64,000 nucleotides of DNA. It comes from a bacterium. GTDB taxonomy: Bacteria > Bacillota > Clostridia > Lachnospirales > Lachnospiraceae. The position numbers were made by a program, and so were the translations under genes. The number at the start of each line of letters is the position of its first letter. Position 1 is the first letter of the stretch. A model generated the notes under the pieces. That model was not told where the DNA came from and did not search any database. It saw only the letters and a list, made by a program, of their open reading frames with translations. Below, piece by piece: positions 61,481 to 64,000 of the stretch. The stretch is taken from the NCBI GenBank assembly GCA_023663725.1, contig JAMPGX010000016.1, positions 1 through 64,000 of the forward strand, in the 5' to 3' direction.

Positions 61481-61705
61481 ATGGAGAAGTACAAAGATAG
61501 TGACAGGGATCTGTTAATACTGCTTCTGAAGATGCAGGAGCAGACAAGCCCTATTAAGATCAGCATTGGATACATAACGGACAGCAATCATGTCTGTCAG
61601 GGTATTGTCTTACACGAGGCACCCCCGAAGGTGATCGCGACTCTTATCGAGGAGGGCTATGTGTGTGAACTGACAGGGCGAGGAATGAAGGTATACAAGT
61701 TTTAG
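61481..61705 (+). CDS. Hypothetical small prophage protein
   Basis: A 74-residue protein (begins MEKYKDSDRDLLILLLKMQE) with a hydrophobic helix and a C-terminal GYVCELTGRGMKVYKF that reads like a wing of a winged-helix fold. The start at 61481 follows GGTGGAAGTTAGGA; an in-frame ATG at 61421 is less well supported. Function unknown. Confidence 0.5.
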   Translation: MEKYKDSDRDLLILLLKMQEQTSPIKISIGYITDSNHVCQGIVLHEAPPKVIATLIEEGYVCELTGRGMKVYKF

Positions 61706-61723
61706 GGTAAGCGAGGTGATTGG

Positions 61724-61927
61724 ATGGCGGCAAGGCGGACGGAGCTGACGCCCTGGGGACGGAAGGTCAAGAAAAAGCTGATTGACAAGGGCATGACCCA
61801 GGTGGAGCTTGCTCTCCTGGTAGGCTGTGGAAAGCAGTATCTCCATAAGATTCTGACAGGGGAGCGCAGCGGCAGGAAGTATATGGGGGAGATCGCCAGG
61901 ATACTGGGGATTGACGAGGCGGCATGA
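61724..61927 (+). CDS. Small HTH protein (Ner/Cro-like)
   Basis: The 67-residue protein is essentially one helix-turn-helix domain: KVKKKLIDKGMTQVELALLV, GCGKQYLHKILTGERSG, then GEIARILGIDEAA. Its place directly before the transposase gene (16 bp) fits the Ner-type early regulator of Mu-like phages. GAGGTGATTGG precedes the ATG. Confidence 0.75.
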   Translation: MAARRTELTPWGRKVKKKLIDKGMTQVELALLVGCGKQYLHKILTGERSGRKYMGEIARILGIDEAA

Positions 61928-61942
61928 AGGGAGGTGTGACGG

Positions 61943-64000
61943 TTGGCCGAAGTTTATATCTCATTGGGGGAGGCTGCAGAGCTGGAGAACGTGAAGTATA
62001 ATACCATGGTTCAGCGGCTGTCCCGTAAACCGGGGGAGTATGACACCAGGACGGAGAAGTCCGGGATCGGAGGAAAGGATGCGGTGCTGGTGGCGGTATC
62101 CTCCCTGTCTAAACAGGCCAGGAACGCATGGCGGGAGAGGGAAAAGCTGAAAGCTCTGGCGGAAGTAGATGACGCGGAGAGCGGCAGCGCCGGATCGGAG
62201 CCGACAGCCCCCTGGTATGTGGATGTTGACATTGATTGGTACATTGAAAACTACAAGGAAAGCTACTACAGGGCTATGGAACTTGGCAACGTGATCCGGC
62301 GTTTTCTCCAGTATGATGAGGGAGACCGGACGAAATACGCTGAAGAGTTCGCACAGGAGTACCTTGGCAAAGGGCAGAGGACTTTATACCGATATGCCAA
62401 GGCTTACCTGGAGGCGTCTGCCTGGGCGGACAAGCTACAGAAAGAGGACGGAGCCAGCTATGACTTTTTCAAGATCCTCTGCCTGTGCCGGAAACCGAAG
62501 GAGACAGGGACATTTCCAAGCTTTACGCCGGAAGTCAGGCAGTGCATCCATAACATCTGGTTTAACCGGGATTTCGCCGCGAATCTAGGTACCCGTGAAA
62601 TGCTCTACCAGAAACTGCAGGAAGTGGCGAAGGTAAACGGGTGGGAGAAGATCCCCAGCTATCAGTCCGTGACCCGGTATATAGCTTATCTGATGGAGGA
62701 TGAGGGGCTGCGGAATGCCTGGTATCTTGCCTCCAGAGGGGAGCGGGAGTACCGAAACAAGGTGATGGTGAAAGGGAGCCGGGACACCACAGGGCTCCAG
62801 GTCATGCAGATCGTCATGGGCGACGAGCATACTTTTGACTGCTGGGTAAGCTACAGGCAGCCCAATGGCAAGGTGATAGCGATCAGACCCAAGCTAGTGG
62901 CCTGGGTGGACATGAGGAGCCGGGCCATCCTGGGGGACGTCATGTGCAAGGATGCGGACAGCGACACGCTGAAACACAGCCTGCTCAAACTGATCTACCA
63001 TGACGCGGGCTGTGTGCCGGGATATCTTTACATTGACAACGGCAAGGACTACACTTCGGAGGCCCTGACCGGGTACAGCAGGAAGAGCCGCAGGAAAGAC
63101 AAGCAGGCGGACAAGATGGCCGGGTACTTTGACGACATGGCCAGAGGGTTCTACAAGGGTATGGGGATCATTGACGACCATGAGGCTCTGCCGTACCAGC
63201 CATGGAGCAAGGGGCAGATCGAACGGTTCTTCGGGGGAGTGTGCAGCAGATTCACCAAATGGTTTACCTCCTATACGGGCACACTTACAGGATCCAGCAC
63301 TGACGCTAAGGTAAATAAGGATATACAGCATATGCTGGAGGCTGGAAAACTGTTGAGTATGGAGGAGTTCTTCGCTAAGTGGACGGAGTGGCTGCATGGC
63401 GAGTACATGAAGACGGTACACCGGGGGCTGAAACGAGCAGGAGAGCCCTGGCAGACGCCGGAGGAGGTCTTTGAAAATGCCGACCGTTACTTCAAAGCGC
63501 CGCCGCCGATATCCTACGCCACAGTGCTGATGATGAAGAGCGATAAGGTGTATGTCTACAATACGGGCATCAACCGGTTTGGGTACCAATACCGGTCCGA
63601 AGAACTTTGCGACTACATAGGGCGGACCGTGGATATAAAGTATGACCCTGAAGACATGGCAACGGTCTATGTGTTTGACCAGTCGGGCCGCAAGCTCTGT
63701 GAGGCGTATGCCCAGGAGCTGTTACAGGTTACTGGCACTGTATCCGAAAAGACCCTGAAACATATCAAGATGCAGAAGAGCCAGGAGAAACGTGACCGGG
63801 AGCGGCTGGAAGAGGCAAGGAGGCCCTTTGAGGAACTTAATGAAGAGTATGTAGGATTCTCCACCGTGACAGGCGGCATTGACCTGATGGTGGGCAAAAA
63901 ACCGGAGAAGGGCAAGGTGGTCTCCCTGCCGCAGGATCGGACTTACCAGCAGGGATTCAGGCCGAGAAAACGTGATCAGCAACAGGAAGAGGAGAGCGGA
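61943..64000 (+). CDS. MuA-like DDE transposase, 3' end beyond the window
   Basis: The frame is open from a TTG start at 61943 (behind AGGGAGGTG) to the end of the window, 686 codons with no stop. It begins LAEVYISLGEAAELENVKYN, an N-terminal winged-helix DNA-binding type. The DDE core is visible: VAWVDMRSRAIL (first Asp), YLYIDNGKDYTS (second Asp) and PWSKGQIERFFGG (Glu). A Mu-C-like beta part follows (KVYVYNTGINRFGYQYRSEE). The charged end region RDQQQEEESG suggests it is near completion. It would insert and replicate the element by transposition, normally with an AAA+ MuB partner expected next. Confidence 0.93.
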   Translation, partial: MAEVYISLGEAAELENVKYNTMVQRLSRKPGEYDTRTEKSGIGGKDAVLVAVSSLSKQARNAWREREKLKALAEVDDAESGSAGSEPTAPWYVDVDIDWYIENYKESYYRAMELGNVIRRFLQYDEGDRTKYAEEFAQEYLGKGQRTLYRYAKAYLEASAWADKLQKEDGASYDFFKILCLCRKPKETGTFPSFTPEVRQCIHNIWFNRDFAANLGTREMLYQKLQEVAKVNGWEKIPSYQSVTRYIAYLMEDEGLRNAWYLASRGEREYRNKVMVKGSRDTTGLQVMQIVMGDEHTFDCWVSYRQPNGKVIAIRPKLVAWVDMRSRAILGDVMCKDADSDTLKHSLLKLIYHDAGCVPGYLYIDNGKDYTSEALTGYSRKSRRKDKQADKMAGYFDDMARGFYKGMGIIDDHEALPYQPWSKGQIERFFGGVCSRFTKWFTSYTGTLTGSSTDAKVNKDIQHMLEAGKLLSMEEFFAKWTEWLHGEYMKTVHRGLKRAGEPWQTPEEVFENADRYFKAPPPISYATVLMMKSDKVYVYNTGINRFGYQYRSEELCDYIGRTVDIKYDPEDMATVYVFDQSGRKLCEAYAQELLQVTGTVSEKTLKHIKMQKSQEKRDRERLEEARRPFEELNEEYVGFSTVTGGIDLMVGKKPEKGKVVSLPQDRTYQQGFRPRKRDQQQEEESG

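Larger units (their letters stand above)
58497..64000. mobile_element. Mu-like transposable prophage, left (early) end, continues beyond the window
   Basis: From here on the gene content changes: a minus-strand repressor, paired operators, small early genes, a Ner-like HTH gene and a MuA-like DDE transposase. The left boundary is inferred. TGTAACGCGGCGTTATTGCG at 58497 begins with TG, as transposon ends of this class do, and related GCGTTA/AACGCAAGTAACGC motifs follow up to about 58620. The right end is outside the window, so target-site duplication cannot be checked. Confidence 0.7.

Noticed and set aside
1-64000. CRISPR arrays, rRNA and tRNA genes
   Set aside because: No evenly spaced direct repeats and no tRNA or rRNA signature was found by eye; a tRNAscan or CRISPR finder run would settle it.

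Overview
The window looks like the chromosome of a motile, Gram-positive-type Clostridia member, most likely Lachnospiraceae (inference). The signs are AGGAGG-type ribosome binding sites, sigma-A promoters close to TTGACA-N17-TATAAT, a SAM-I riboswitch before metK, a class I lysyl-tRNA synthetase, and a flagellar late-gene block with two tandem flgK genes, fliW and csrA. Most of the sequence is dense core genome. The last ~5.5 kb are the early end of a Mu-like transposable prophage.

Layout. 1-8 kb: a 5'-degenerate Rpn-type nuclease gene, trhA (hemolysin III), a RelQ-type alarmone synthetase, a coiled-coil membrane-anchored protein, a flavin reductase, dinB, and a LysM/G5/M23 cell wall hydrolase. 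8-20 kb: an unassigned structured RNA, murA, SAM riboswitch-metK, a polytopic membrane protein, dnaE, pfkA, a TrmH-type RNA methyltransferase, then a repeat-rich stretch with three copies of a MITE-like element around a decayed CPBP gene. 20-32 kb: proC, a SleB-like hydrolase, an NfeD-SPFH pair, a large palindromic element, argF-birA-small ORF-coaX-dusB, greA and lysS. 32-46 kb: fapA, an HD-GYP response regulator, and the flagellar run flgM-flgN-flgK1-flgK2-flgL-fliW-csrA-flaG-fliD-fliS-fliT, with sigma-28-like promoters before flgM and flaG. 46-58 kb: a divergent regulator, a GH25 lysozyme, a Nudix enzyme, a MerR/YbjQ/YhfC group, a tandemly duplicated module (Cys-rich secreted peptide plus solute-binding lipoprotein), and an ABC-2 type transporter operon. 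58.5-64 kb: the left part of the Mu-like element (repressor, operators, small early genes, Ner-like HTH, MuA-like transposase running off the end).

The most interesting item is the minus-strand gene at 46106-47026. It joins an XRE-type DNA-binding domain to a region resembling the cytoplasmic C-terminal domain of the flagellar export protein FlhA. It sits directly beside the genes for the export chaperones (FlgN, FliS, FliT-like) and their substrates (FlgK, FlgL, FliD). FlhA_C is the docking site for such chaperone-substrate complexes, so this could be a transcription factor that reads the state of flagellar export. That reading is a hypothesis; the domain match was made by eye.

Other points of interest are the duplicated secreted module with its own promoters and internal terminators, the promoter-driven structured RNA before murA, and a prophage frame of 115 codons interrupted only by two UAA codons. 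There are also a MerR-type promoter with a 19-bp spacer and a perfect dyad, and candidate transposon-end repeats at the prophage boundary. I found no tRNA, rRNA or CRISPR array.
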